Assembly: GCF_033807715.1 (NCBI RefSeq)
Contig: NC_084596.1
Location: 37,038,879 to 37,102,878, forward strand
Reading direction: 5' to 3'
DNA: 64,000 nt
From: Cololabis saira
Taxonomy: Eukaryota; Chordata; Actinopteri; Beloniformes; Belonidae
The notes under the pieces were generated by a model. The model did not search any database. It saw only the letters and a program-made list of their open reading frames with translations, and was not told the origin of the DNA. A program made the position numbers and the translations under genes. Positions 39,105-50,929 of this stretch are shown piece by piece (within the stretch, counting starts at the first letter, position 1; each line of letters starts with the position of its first letter).

Positions 39105-39392
39105 AGGATCCTGGTCCAGATCCTGGAAACATGGGCTCCTTCTGCATGGACGCAGGCATGTTCTTCCCATGCCTGCATGGTTTTTCTGTGGGTACTCTGG
39201 TTTCTTCCCATAGTCCAAAAACATGTGTCATATTAATCGGTGATTCTAAATTACTCATAGGAGTGAGCGTTAGTGTGTGTGTGTGTGCTTGTATATGTGG
39301 CGCTATGATGGACTGGTGATGTTTTCAGGGTGTATTCCGGCCTGTTATCCTGAATGGGAAGATCAGGGGATGAATGGATGAGTGGATGGAGA
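39105..39392 (+). mobile_element. DANA/V-SINE-type repeat
   Basis: Landmarks in order: TCCTTCTGCATGGACGCAGG (cf. TCTGTGTGGAGTTTGCATG), GGCATGTTCTTCCCATGCCT, TTTCTGTGGGTACTCTGG, CCATAGTCCAAAAACATG, GGTGATTCTAAATTACTCAT, a GTGTGTGTGT block, GCTATGATGGACTGGTGA and TCAGGGTGTATTCCGGCC. The tail is GGATGAATGGATGAGTGG. This is the order of the DANA/V-SINE body widespread in fish. The tRNA-like head is not recognisable. Confidence 0.7.
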
Positions 39393-40949
39393 GAAGGAAG
39401 CTGTGTAATATAGACAGTTGCTCTGTACACCGCAGCAAAAATCAAGCAGGCAAAGCTGCAGCTGATGTGCCCCTGTGATTGCTGTTATTAGTAAGGACAA
39501 CAGCATTTTGGTCAGATTCACAGTATTTATCTGTATTAGTTCAAGCTAGATGATATAGAAGTCTCTCCACCTTCCTACCTACTTATCCATCCATCTGCCG
39601 CCTCCATCCATCTATCTTGAGTCCATGTTTATCTTTTCTACATGTTGAGTTGACAGTTTTTTTTTTTAGTTTTCATGTAAAGATATCATTTTTACTCATT
39701 CACTGGGTTCAAAGGAAAAAAATATCGGCTTGTCTGTTTTATGTCAATGTCATTTTTATCTACATATGTTATAACCTGTCTTCTGTGTGGGTTAATTATC
39801 CTCGAATGTCTTTAACTCAAAGATGGCCTGCATCCCACTCACTCGCTTTATGAATCCTGAAAATGTGAAAAGCTCCTTTAAAGCGCCCTTTAAGTTCAAT
39901 TTTTTACTGAACATAAAAGAAATAATGATTTTGAAATGCAGGAAGCGATACTTGAGAGCGGGCCACTTTTAATGTCTGTTTCCCTCTGACACTAAAGAGC
40001 TTGAATGTTTATTCTCATCCCCAGGATCATTACACATTCAGGACTTTACTGATGAGGTGTTGTTGTTTTTTTCATTAAAACACACACCGGTACTAGCTCA
40101 AACATATAGAAACACTTAATGTCGACTGAAGTCATAAAAAATGCGTTAATAATAATAAATGTGATGAGAATGTTCACTTTCAGACCTCTATTGATCCAGA
40201 CGGCCTGCTCGATAATAAAAGCAGCAAATTGGTCCATGTGTTCTCGCTGTTCTCCAGGGCAGCTGCTGATATAAAAAGGAGGGGTGCAGGTTACAATTCA
40301 AACACTAGCATTTCTGGTGATCCATCCTTAACTCTACGTATTGATCGATGGCGTGACTGTGGAGAGAAGCTGGGGAAAAAGGGCAGTATGGCGTGATCTA
40401 TGGTGGATTCTCAATCTTGAAAAGGTGAGACAGAGGGTGGAGGAAAACAGTAGGAAATGGAAAAGGCATTACGGTTTAATGCTCTATGTTGAATAATAAA
40501 ACATCAGCTTTTATCCAACTTAGATTCAGTATGATTTCACAACGATGTAGTGTCATAAATAGGGCATGCTTTGACAGTTCACAGTATAAAAGAGCGTGGA
40601 TTACTTTTATATGGTCAAATTCAATGATGACAGATTATAAATTTGGATATTATAATGTACCAACATAAATTGAGCTGTGTGTTGTTCTGTAACACATTAT
40701 TCCATCATATTTTACTCAAGTTGCCTTCAGAATGATGCCACTTCTCTGCAAACTTCAGCTTGGCAATAAAAAACTTTATGACATTTATCAAATAGTTAAG
40801 CACACATTTTATCTAATTAATCCATGTTTCTACAAGAAAGCACTCTGGAAAACAACATGCATCATTTCCAAGCTGTCAAACATGACAGGATGCAGGAAAA
40901 CCAATTATCTGAAACAAAAACTTGAGTTTAGGCAGAAGAGAAAAACAAT

Positions 40950-41035
40950 GGGTGCGTGGTTTTTCTCTGGGTGTTCTGGTTCCTTCCCAAAGTCCAAAGA
41001 CAAGTAGGTCAAGTTAACTGGAGATTCTTAATTTT
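40950..41035 (+). mobile_element. Fragment of the same SINE-type repeat
   Basis: GTGGTTTTTCTCTGGGTGTT, CTGGTTCCTTCCCAAAGTCC, AAAGACA and a TTAACTGGAGATTCTTAA block reproduce the middle of the repeat at 39105-39392. Both ends are missing. Confidence 0.65.
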
Positions 41036-41318
41036 GGACAGAGAAGAGGACATGGTAGACAAGGGAGTCAAAATGAATGCAAAGTAAGAGAGGAGGATGA
41101 ACAAAGAAAGGAGGGGGTATGGGAATCACAAAAGGAGCCAGGAGGCAAAAAAAACCAGGCATGGGGGAAGGTGGTGGGGGAAGCGTTCTCATGCTAAGCC
41201 CCTTTAACCTCCCGCCTTGCAAACACACGCAAACACACATTGACTTAGTATGAGTCACTTGGAGCCCAGACACTCTTAATAAGACTAATATCCTCCACCA
41301 GGACACACACAGGTTTGG

Positions 41319-41321
<3 letters not shown>

Positions 41322-41365
<44 letters not shown>
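41322..41365. repeat. (GT)n microsatellite
   Basis: 44 bp of uninterrupted GT, preceded by a short CA-rich tract. Confidence 0.97.
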
Positions 41366-41368
<3 letters not shown>

Positions 41369-42120
41369 ATGTGTGTGCTAACTGTGTGAGCACAGGCATT
41401 GGCGGCAATTTTATTGATCTGTCAGCAGAACAGAGACAGGACTGTCACAGTTATCCTCTGATGAAAACCCTCTTAGAGTACAAATGTTTATCCCCAAAAT
41501 AAAGCAGAAACTGCACTTTTTTCTCCTACAAATACACAAACATGCCATCAGACACACATGCAAATATGTATTCATGCTGACTTCAAAGTGTTGTCTGAAA
41601 TGTATGAGCTTGAATAAAGTGTTTCTGGGCCAAGTATTCAGCAAATAGATGTTTATACTGTTATGAAGTAAAATGTTCAAAACATACGTGGTATGAGAGG
41701 ACAACAGAAAACATGGAGTTACTCCTTTATGGAGCAATACCACTTAAGACCATAAGGGGGCAGCATACCAGAAAGAAGGTCGTGTGAGAAGACGCAACAA
41801 AGTTTAGCGAGTCTATCCTGAATCTGCTGATGAAACTGTTTTTCAAGTGAAATGGTCCCCGACTGCAACACAAAGTATTATCAGTACATTCCTGCTTTAC
41901 ATCTGAAAAGGTGTTGGGTTCAGTAAATTCTGTTTCTTTGTTTATCCTTGCAAGAAATATCTGTGTTAACCTTACTGGCCGACAGAAATTGTTTTCAAAA
42001 TACAATGTACTTGTTCAAATGTGTGCAAACTTTTGCTGCAAGATTATTTTCATTATGTGCCTGTGAACCGGTTATGCCTGCTGCATGGAGTTATCTTTGT
42101 TTTGATGGTGCTCACATTAA

Positions 42121-42451
42121 AGGAGCTTGAGGCAAGAATAAGAAATGAGACTCATTAGCGCCACGACGACCGTCTGGGTTCCTGCAGCCAAAAGCGAAGC
42201 CGGCACGGGAGAACGGGGAGAACGCACATGCAGCGTCATGTAACGTCACATCCGCCGGACAGCGCGGGAAATTCGGGCCCAGAATTGCAGCACATTTTGC
42301 AGCACACAGCCTGTTCAAGGCAACGGAGAGATACGCTAGAGGGCTCATTCTTTTTGGTTTGGAACGCTTCATCTGACATTATTACTAGAAAACTTAAAAC
42401 GTATACGCATTTTTTTCCATAAATCCTGCCTCAATCCTGCCTCATGCTCCT
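42121..42451. mobile_element. TTAA-flanked MITE (piggyBac/Kolobok-like)
   Basis: A 331-bp element bounded by TTAA on both sides (42117-42120 and 42452-42455). The inverted ends are AGGAGCTTGAGGCA and, from the right, AGGAGCATGAGGCA: 13 of 14 match. A second AATCCTGCCTC unit sits just inside the right end. The TTAA target fits the piggyBac or Kolobok superfamilies. No transposase is present. Confidence 0.8.
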
Positions 42452-43080
42452 TTAACATGAACCCTACCAACATCACGTTGATCAGACTTACTTTTGAGAG
42501 CTCAGCTGAGACGTCATGAAATTTTGCATTTTAAATTATAATTATCGCGATCCAGTCATCTATTTCCAGCTAAAAGTATACGCACCCAGAGTACCAGCTT
42601 CCTGAAATGTCTGTTGGACGCAGGAAGAAACCCTTACTCAGCCAGAAAATAAATATATTTGTGTTTGTAACGCTGAGAGAGCACCGCTACTGATGAAACG
42701 TATCAACGCTGTTGGAAAGGGACCAAATCCCAAAACACAGAAACTCAAGGCATGGCAAAGCAATGCCCAAATATGAAGTGTTTTATTTATTTTACACAAT
42801 AACAAGATTAAAATGTAGGATCACTAAACAAAGGAAACAAAAAAAGGTGCTGCAGGCACAAATACAGGTAGAACTCAGTTAAAGTGTGGTATCCATATAA
42901 AATTAGTATTATTTTTGTTGCCTTTTGAAACCCACTGAAAGTATATATGGAAATGCCCTTGAGAGGAACATGTGTACTATTATTTATTTATGATTTATGA
43001 GGTTATCTCAAACGTGCTCTAACATGTCAAATCTGAGCAGTCGATAAGTCCTGCAACGAAGAAATCCCTTTTACTGTAAT

Positions 43081-43335
43081 GTTACGCTTCAGCAAACATC
43101 AAGCAGCTGATTGGTAAATATTGATGAGGGCCAAAGAAAATAATTCATCGTTATAAGCTCTATTTAGGCTGCAGTCGTTTTCACTCAGCAGAACATTAAG
43201 TTTAAACTTAGCTCCACCCACTACATCAGGTACTTATTCAACAACTTGGTCTCAATATTTTTAAATGAACCTCAGAGGGGCAATGTTGTTTTTTTTTCTT
43301 TGTTTTTGTAACGATACAGACCTCAAATCTGTAAC
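43081..43335 (+). repeat. Unclassified duplicated sequence, copy 1
   Basis: Shares long blocks with 50930-51130 in direct orientation: CTTCAGCAAA, TCAAGCAGCTGAT, TAAATATTGATGA, TCATCGTTATAAGCTCTA, CACTCAGCAGAACATTAAGT followed by TTAAAC, and ACAGACCTCAAAT. This copy has an extra roughly 45-bp stretch (about 43206-43250) that copy 2 lacks. There are no inverted ends, tails or coding potential. Confidence 0.8.
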
Positions 43336-44170
43336 CTTACCAAATCAAATGTATTAGATGAACTGCCAAATAGCGCTTAATCAACTCAACTCATTGCTGG
43401 GACAGAAATGTCTGTAATGTTTGCGTGAGGAGTAAACGGTTTCAGGCTCAGCTTGTAATAAAGAGAGACGGAGCGAGTCAATAATGTTGATAGTGTGACA
43501 GTTTCAAGGGTAACTTATCTAAGCTGCACCAGGTATTTCAAATTCTGGTTGAAACAATATACATTAGTTCCTCACTGTTTCCTTTTTTCTGCTCCTAACA
43601 CCCACAGACTGGAGCATGTCAGCATGTCTTCTATGAATGATTTGAGCAAAGCTGAACACCGAGCTCATTATAAGGCAAGACTTCACATCCTGCAGATAAA
43701 AGCTCTGCTTTTTCTTTTTTCTTTTTAATAAATGCCCCCTGAACGGCATTCCTAACAGAAGTTTTTTTTGTGTGTCTACTGACAGTCGCACTTATTTATA
43801 GCTCTTGACAGGGTCAATATTTCGGCCAGTGGTAACTTGAAAAGCTTGTGTGGTGATCGGCAGAACAACAAAAGACTGATCACAGCTGAGAACTGCTGTT
43901 TCAGACTCTTTATTAGACCCTCCAGAAAAACGCGGGCAAAAATCCTTGATTCTGCGGGCTAAAATAATTGATTATGCGGGCTAAAATCATTTATTATGCG
44001 ATTAAATGTGCGGGTTTTTTATGTGCTTTTATGCGGTGAAATTGCGGAATATGCTGGAAGTTGCGGAATATGCGGGAAGTCGTGGAATATGCGGAAAGTT
44101 GCAAAATATGCAAAATATGCAGGAAGTTGCGGATTCGGCACTGAGCTCTTCCCTCTTCGCTCGCCGCTAC

Positions 44171-44193
44171 TCATCATCATCATCATCATCATC
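44171..44193. repeat. (ATC)n trinucleotide tract
   Basis: About seven uninterrupted CAT/ATC units at the left border of the foreign insert within the transposon. Confidence 0.9.
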
Positions 44194-44275
44194 GTTTATT
44201 AGTCAGACTCGAGGTCCATGATAAAAACATACAACACTCAATACATAAGAACACAGATTAAAAGAATGCTGATTG

Positions 44276-44362
44276 TACTGAGGGAATCCTTGTTAGTTTC
44301 TTGTCCTCCGCTTAGTAATATGCTTAATTCAGCGGGCTGTGTCGTCTGATCTGAGGTCGTAG
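44276..44362 (-). pseudogene. 28S rRNA 5'-end fragment
   Basis: On the minus strand this reads CTACGACCTCAGATCAGACG, then CCCGCTGAATTAAGCATATT, ACTAAGCGGAGGACAAGAAA, CTAACAAGGATTCCCTCAGT. This is the highly conserved start of vertebrate 28S rRNA with a few changes (one T lost in GAATTTAAGC, A to C after GCGGAGGA). Similarity stops sharply after CTCAGTA at 44276, where ACGGCGAG would be expected. Only about 87 nt of a gene of roughly 4 kb is present, so it cannot be functional. Confidence 0.88.
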
Positions 44363-44770
44363 ACGAAAAAAAAAAAGGAGAGCGCAGGTGGAGAGCGGGG
44401 CGGAGGCGGCCCGGAGGCCGGCCGGTCCCCGCCTGGTCTCTCCCCTCCAGCCCGCGGCTCGGTGCTCGGGTGATTGCCGGGCGCACCGGCGCGGTGAGGG
44501 GACGAGCCAGAGCGTCCCCCCACGCGTCCGCCGCCAAGATCCCCAAGTGGATGGGAGCGTGCGCAGCGGGTGCAGTGGTGCGCGGTCAGCGCGGATCCTG
44601 AGTCCACCGGCAGCCGCGCCCACCGCGCAAGCGGGGGGCTGGACGGAGACGGCACTCCTTTTTCCTCTCACCCCCGCGGGTGAGAGCTGCTGTTTGGGGG
44701 CTGGCGGCTTCTGTGAGGGGTGCGTAGGTCCCCGGGCGGGTCCCGCACGTTGCGACCGGGCGTCCAAACA
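44363..44770 (-). pseudogene. Probable ITS2 (rDNA spacer) fragment
   Basis: A roughly 400-bp very GC-rich stretch directly upstream, on the minus strand, of the 28S start. It sits where ITS2 lies in an rDNA unit, and it ends in a T-run just before the 28S text. The composition differs strongly from the AT-rich intron around it. No 5.8S sequence is visible beyond about 44770. Identification as ITS2 rests on position and composition, because spacers are not conserved enough to read directly. The long open frames on both strands here are GC-bias artefacts. Confidence 0.65.
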
Positions 44771-45919
44771 TGTCACTCACAACACTTCCCCCTTTTCCAA
44801 ACTTTATGCGAAAATGTGCGGAAATCAAGCGAGCCCCGCATAATCCCCGCATAATCGCATATTTAGCGCGGACATATGCAATTATCGCGGGAAATATGCG
44901 CCCTTTTAGGAATAAATCTATCCCCGCGTAATCTGCGCCATTTGGCTGATTATGCAATGAATTATGCGATCGCGCAATCGCGTTTTTCTGGAGGGCTTAC
45001 TTTATACTCATGCACAGGACTTTTATTCTGCAAAAAAAAAAGGTTTAAATGCTCACACGGCATTCATTGATAGTTGTATTACAGCTAGTCCTTTGTGACA
45101 TCATCTTTGTTGAAAAAATACTTTCATCTATATGTTTTAGGGGCAGAAAGCTCAGCTGTGATGGAGAATTTGGCTCCAGATTCCTTTATTTGTAAAGAAT
45201 GCATGCATGTACAGAGATTTTACCTTTCCCTGGGCAATTCACAGAGAGGTTCTGGACATAATGGTGAGCTCACACTGAGAACCAACATGTCTTCTTCCTC
45301 GCCTCTCGTTTAACTTCTGGCCCCCAGTCAAAATGGCGGCTTCCAACACTGGCAGACGAGGCAGTCAATTTGACCAATTTAGTGGGTCACAGGAGACTTC
45401 TGCTTCCCCCGTCCGCCTCCTCCTCCCTCGCCTCTCTCTAGCCATTCGTTTGAGACATGTGGACGAGGTTACGGAAATGGCGAGCAGCGCCTCACCCTGC
45501 TGCGCTGTAATCACCTGCTTCAAAGGGTCTTGTGTTTCTCCGTCTCTCCTCATGGCTGCGGGGAGGAAAATGAATCTCCACCCCTCCTTACCCCAGTGCC
45601 TCAGAACCAGAGTGAGAGATGGATATCTTTCTTTACCTTGACAGTCTCAGCTCCAGTTTGGTAGCAGATGCTGAGCGTCTTTTGTCCTAAAAAAATAAAT
45701 AAATTCCCGAAAATGTTTTATCGGCTTCAGCCAGACTCGGAGCTCCGCTCTGGCGATGGGAGTCTGCTGCTGCACTCCTGCCATGCAGCCTTGCTCTGCT
45801 TGCTGTTGAGTTTACAACATTTTTCTGATCGTCTTTTACCACTATGAGAACGCACACGCTCAAAGACACAAGTCCACAAATCCAATGTGCACGTACAAGT
45901 TGCAGCACCAACATATAAC

Positions 45920-46686
45920 TAGGGCTGGGGATTGATTCAAATGTCAAGAATCGATTAGATTCCGATTCTTAAGATTCAGAATCGATTATCAAGATTTGAT
46001 TCAATCCGATTCGATTCCGATACTGATTTGGGTTAGTGTTATTAAAACTGTTTTTTGAGTTGTTGCATGAATTATATGACTGTAGTTATGCAAAATATTA
46101 CTACTAGTATTATATTGAGATTAAACAGCAAGTATTGGCAGCTAATGATGCTGTAAGGACCAATCAGCTCCCAGAATGCTGATAGAACTGCTTTCAGAAA
46201 CATCATGTGGGTCAGAATTACCAAACAGATCCAGGGAGCAAACAGACGGATGAAATGGGTTTTAATTTTTCCCATATTCAGTTTTTATTTGTTCCATTTT
46301 CGGTCTATTTTGGTTTTAAATTTTTGAGAATTTGGTTTTTAGCATTTTTTGCAAATGTAACCCCAAGACAGTGTATAAAGTAATGAAATATAGACAATTT
46401 ATGCAATTATAACTGAACACTTTAATGTTTTCATACCTTTAAACATATTTAAAGACAAAAACATGGCACCAGTTATTCTCCAAAAAAATAACCAATAGTT
46501 GTAATGTAATGATGAAAAAAAATACATAAATAAATAAAAGAAAATTAAAAAAAATCCGCCCCCCTCCCCGAAAAGAAAAAAAAAAAAATTAAAAAAAATC
46601 GATCTTTAGACATATGAATCGATTTTTAGGAATTAATATGAGAATCGATTTAGAATTGGGAAATTGATTTTTTCAACACAGGCCTA
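45920..46686 (+). mobile_element. Non-autonomous hAT-type element, family B copy 2
   Basis: A 767-bp element starting TAGGGCTGGGGATTGATTC and ending CAACACAGGCCTA. It has identical 8-bp target duplications catataac at 45912-45919 and 46687-46694, which establishes the hAT assignment for this family. Subterminal AATCGATT/AATCGATTAT motifs are abundant. An A-rich and C-rich low-complexity stretch lies at about 46510-46600. Confidence 0.9.
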
Positions 46687-48524
46687 CATATAACCATTAC
46701 TAAGATCATGCAAATAATTGCTTTTCCATCCATCATTTGTGTGGTTAAAAGGGAATTTTGCAAGTTGCAATCTCTTTCCCAGGCACTCTACTTTTAGAGT
46801 CTTTCAATTCTAATTCTCTTCAGATCTTGCATTAAAATGCATCCTTAACGTGAAATATGCAGTGAAATATGGGAGTGTTTCCACCATGCATTGAAATGTG
46901 GATCCAAATGTGTGTTGAGTGATCAGATCTTCTGGCTCTGTATGGAAATTGGGGGTTAGCAGACCACCGCTACTACTGCCGCCAGCGTCGTTTCCACATC
47001 TATCGCGTGACGAAGCAGCACGCCCAACATCTTTTCTTTCCTCACCCCCCTCGACTCTCTGCTACCAAACACTGATTGACAGCGGCACAAGAAAGGGAAT
47101 GGAAGAGATCCGCATGGACAGAACTAGACTGGTTATGCAGTGAAAAAAAATGGGTGAACTATTTGTGGAACGAAGTCAATCAGATTAAAGCCTTTGCTGC
47201 TGCTGTACAGTACAAACTGAGAGCAGCCACGCAGACAGGGAAAGCCTTTTCAATGAGCACTGAGTTGTGGAAAACAGGGGTTATCTCTTAATAAAGTTAA
47301 CTATCCATGATGGACCAAACTTTTAGTAGTCAAACTATTGAAAACATGTCATTAACTGACATTAGCAGTCTTTAAATGAGCAGCACATTACAGTCAAATC
47401 CACCACCACTTTCTCAACATAGTCTCAATATGTGCACTCTTTGGATGACAGCTGAGTCAATACTGATTTACCGCCAGTTATGCGTGTAAATCCAATGTTT
47501 ATTCAACATCACTTATAACAAGCCCTCAAAATTCTGTTTCATTGTCAGCCGCCGGAGTAGATTTAATACTTGTGCTCGACATTTTTTAGATGTTGTTTCA
47601 ATCTCATTTTACCATCAGCACAGTAAATTTGTCAACCTTAAATGAAGAGCTGAAATTCAGCGAGACGCTCTGAAGCCGAAGGGACTTGCACAGTCGGATG
47701 ACAATTCCAGCATAGGTTAATCGGCAGTCCTAGGATTCAGCCTGTAATGATGTTTAGACTTAGGGTTAAGGCATTTCCTACCACCTCATTACATCATCCT
47801 GCCATGCATTATGCACCACACAGCCGCTCATAATGTTCAGTATTCTCCAGAGGCGCTTGACATTTCCAGCCCATTCATTTCTGGCCTTTCTTGAGATGTG
47901 ATATGCAGCTGTGTTAGATGGTACCTGACAAAGCAGTCGGGTTGTTCGAGCATAATGCGCAATTAGATCAAACTCATGTGACCAGGTGAGATGGCACATA
48001 CCGGTAGTTACAGAGCGCACGGGATCTCCATGTTCCAGCTCAGACTGTAATTAAAGGTTCACAATAGATGTTCTGGGTCTTTGGCTGTTTGATGTGTGAT
48101 CGCCTCCGACTGCAACATGAAAATACACCTACCATTTTCTCAAGAATGATTCTGTGCATGTTTCTGTATTTCCCTGTGGTCTCCAGGATGAAATGTTTCC
48201 GGGTGTCTCAAGGGTTCTGACTAAATTTCATATGCTGCACATGAAATCTGTTATGCTTTGAAGGTCAAAGGTCATGTTGCGCTACCCCTGCACAGAGAAA
48301 GATAAACCTACAATGACCACTTAAATAAGTTAAAACTGAAAGAATCATTAATAAATGATCATTTACTTAAAAATCTGACGTTGCTTCTGAGTTTTAGTTC
48401 AACAGAATCATAAAAAAAAGTTATGGCAGTGGCCCTGGCAATTAGTTGGGATTTTCAACGAAATATTTAGTTGCACAGCCTTTTGAGACAATCACTGCAA
48501 TAAAGTGATTTTATAGCACTTGAC

Positions 48525-49880
48525 GTCTGCACTAACACTGCAGATGAAAGCGACCCCAATTGGATTATTTTGCCCATATCTGATTTTCTTTTTGCTGTCT
48601 GAACAGCTCAAATCACACCAAATCCGATTTTTTTCACAGCGGACCCAAGTCCCTTTTATGTGCGGTCCAAAATCAGATACGTGTCTGATGTTTTCCTTCA
48701 GTCTGAACCCTCAGGTTGTATTCCATCACCGTTATGTGATTAATGTCACAACTCTGCACTGGCTGGATTTTTTTTTTGGGATGAAATCTGCTTGGGTGAA
48801 GCCGGTCCTGGCACGGTCCTCCACTCCTGGCTCCGTTTCCTCATCCACACACATCTCTGTAAAGATATTGACGTCATCGCTACACACATGGTCAATGTTA
48901 AAAATGTTGCTGTCCTTTTCCTCAATCTTCTTCTCATTATGATAAGTTAATGAATTTGTTTGCTTCCACGGCACAAAAACCTTTCAAAAAAATCATCCAC
49001 GCTTGCTGGTGCATCTTTGTCCTCATTCGTTCCCCTGACGAACTGCGTTTGACCTCACTTCTTCTTACCATGCATGCGGGTCACTTCAAAGCAGAAGCCT
49101 GTTCACACACATGCATCAATAACCCTTTTAAAACCTGAATATTGGCAATAACCCGAATTTGCACGGCCATGTAAACACCAATAACCCCTTTTGAATAACA
49201 CAAATTTGCTCATATTCGGGTTTTTAAAAAGCCGAATATGACCCCTGGGTTTCTCCTTTTAAAACCTGAATATTCGGTCATGTAAACGCCAAACGGGATA
49301 TCCCCATCAAAGGGAACATGAATTTGTTTTCTGCGCATGCTCTGTTCACAAGGAATCCTGGTCTTTTGAGTCCAGGAAGTTCTTATAAACACGGCGAAAC
49401 GCAAGACCAGGAGGAGACTAATCACTTCATAAATGTAATGAAGGATATGAACATTTCTGCATTTGTAGACGGTATAAAAGTACGGGGATAGCAAGATTTA
49501 CAAGAAAGTGAGCGAAAAGTTGTGCGAAGCAGCATTTGTTTTGAATTTGGATACAGGAAGAGGAAGCGGAAATGACGCTTATTGCGTCATCACGTTCTCC
49601 GCGCGTCGCTGGCTTGATCGAGATATCCTGAATGATTAATTACCATGTATACAGGGATAACCCTGTTAGCTCATGCATGTAAACGGAATATTCTGAATGT
49701 TTCAGTAACCGGAATATTAGCAATAACCCGAATTTTGACTGCATGTAAACGTAGTCAAAGAATTCTGATGTAAGACTTCAGATTTGAAGTGTAAATATGA
49801 ACAAATGACAAAATAAAAAAAATCAAATATTGGCAAAAGATGGGAATTGGGCCTTAAAACCTGCAGTGTGAACGTAGCCA
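48525..49880. mobile_element. DNA element with inverted ends, split by a Harbinger-like insertion
   Basis: The left end (ACTAACACTGCAG ... CCCCAATT ... TTTTGCC) matches the reverse complement of the right end (GTTCACACTGCAGG ... GGCCCAATTCCC ... TTTTGCC) over about 45 bp with gaps. The interior left part contains CAGCTCAAATCACACCAAAT then CCGATTTTTTTCACAGCGG, text I associate with a common fish DNA repeat. The element at 49099-49756 lies inside it. Outer boundaries are uncertain by several bases, and no target duplication is assigned. Confidence 0.5.
49099..49756 (+). mobile_element. Harbinger-like DNA element, copy 2
   Basis: Homologous throughout to 28613-29256 in the same orientation: CAATAACCCTTTTAAAACCT at the left, CGGGATATCCCCATCAA in the middle, and GACTGCATGTAAACGTAGTC at the right end. 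Its left terminal repeat has decayed. It keeps about 30 bp near 49652-49682 that copy 1 lacks. The Myb/SANT-like frame is broken by a deletion of the first helix and by small indels. Confidence 0.75.
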
Positions 49881-50079
49881 CGTGAAAGTATTTTTCTACA
49901 ATTGTTTTAAAGCAATAAAAGCTGCTATCGTGTCGTCTTTGTTAAACACGTTAAGCATCATCAGCTATGCTGGACCAGTACACGCAGTGGTGCTGGTCTG
50001 GCAACCAGTACCACTGCTGCCATCCCCCTGACACAAACAGAACATTGAACCTTAGAGTTCATTACAAATTGTAAACCAT

Positions 50080-50600
50080 TGACACATCACTGTGAGTTCT
50101 ACTGTCGGGTTGGATGGTCTTCTCTGGCCACCCGAAGGCTCAGTCATTGGTATACTTTTATATATAAGGCAATGCTTGGTCTGCTGCCTTCTTATGTACA
50201 TCTGCACCTTGATTGTACAGAGAAGTCCTGGTTCTTACTTGCTACGTTCACAAGACTACCTGTTGCTCTCCGTTCCTTTTGCCCGTACTGAACTGGGTAA
50301 AAGAGCCTTTGTTTATTCTGCTCCTTCAGCCTGGAACATATTACAATATGACTGGAGGCTAACAGAGTTAATTTCTCTGAGAAATTTTAAATCTAAATTG
50401 AAAATACTTGAGGCCGAGTCCATTACATGTACCTGTTTTTTGTGATTTGCTTGCTTTTTTAATTTAATTTTAATTGTATTTTATCTGTTGGTGTTTTCTG
50501 TCATTTATAACTATGTGTTGTAATTCTTGGCCAGGTCTCCCTTTGAAAAGAGGTTTTTAATCTCAATGGGATTTTCCTAGTTAAATAAAGGTAAAAAAAA
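50080..50600 (+). pseudogene. LINE 3'-terminal fragment with 3' tail
   Basis: Frames alternate between SHWYTFIYKAMLGLLPSYVH and, after a shift, LGKRAFVYSAPSAWNILQ, LTELISLRNFKSKLK and CTCFL. These blocks match the C-terminal end of a family of fish non-LTR retrotransposon polyproteins. The 3' part reads CAGGTCTCCCTTTGAAAAGA, AATCTCAATGGGATTTTCC, TAGTTAAATAAAGGT and an A-rich tail ending near 50600. It has no catalytic motifs and at least one frameshift, so it is a dead copy. I cannot assign the family. Confidence 0.75.
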
Positions 50601-50929
50601 AAGAGTCAATATTCTTCAACAATATTTTTCAAAAATATACCTATAATAATTTAACAAGTGATGAACCTGAAACCAATGTCAGAGGACTTGTTCCATCAGG
50701 GAGAAACACTCATAAACACCAGGTTTTATACGTAGATCATTATAGCAAAAATGGAAAAATTAATGCCAAAGATGGTGGCTCAAAGCTGTAAAACTTATAA
50801 ACCTAAAGTAATAGGCTTATTAACATTAAAAGTTCTTGACTAGCATGTTTTTTCCCCTTTCGTTGTGTCTTTTGAGGAGCTAATGCTGAGCTTTTTTTTT
50901 CTCCAATAAACACCGCTGGTAACGCTTAG

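Larger units (their letters stand above)
43918..44995. mobile_element. TIR transposon containing an rDNA fragment
   Basis: A 1,078-bp element with perfect 17-bp inverted ends CCCTCCAGAAAAACGCG. Inside both ends are repeated TGCGGAATATGC, GATTATGCG and related motifs, forming a subterminal array. The middle (about 44170-44770) is foreign to this pattern: an (ATC)n tract, a roughly 80-bp AT-rich piece, the reverse complement of the 28S rRNA 5' end and a 400-bp GC-rich stretch that looks like ITS2. I found no target duplication and no transposase, so the superfamily is open. Confidence 0.75.

Noticed and set aside
44324..44843. Overlapping 100-150-codon open frames on both strands
   Set aside because: They lie in the GC-rich ITS2-like stretch next to the 28S start. 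High GC lowers stop frequency, and the residues are Arg/Pro/Ala/Gly-rich with no domain.
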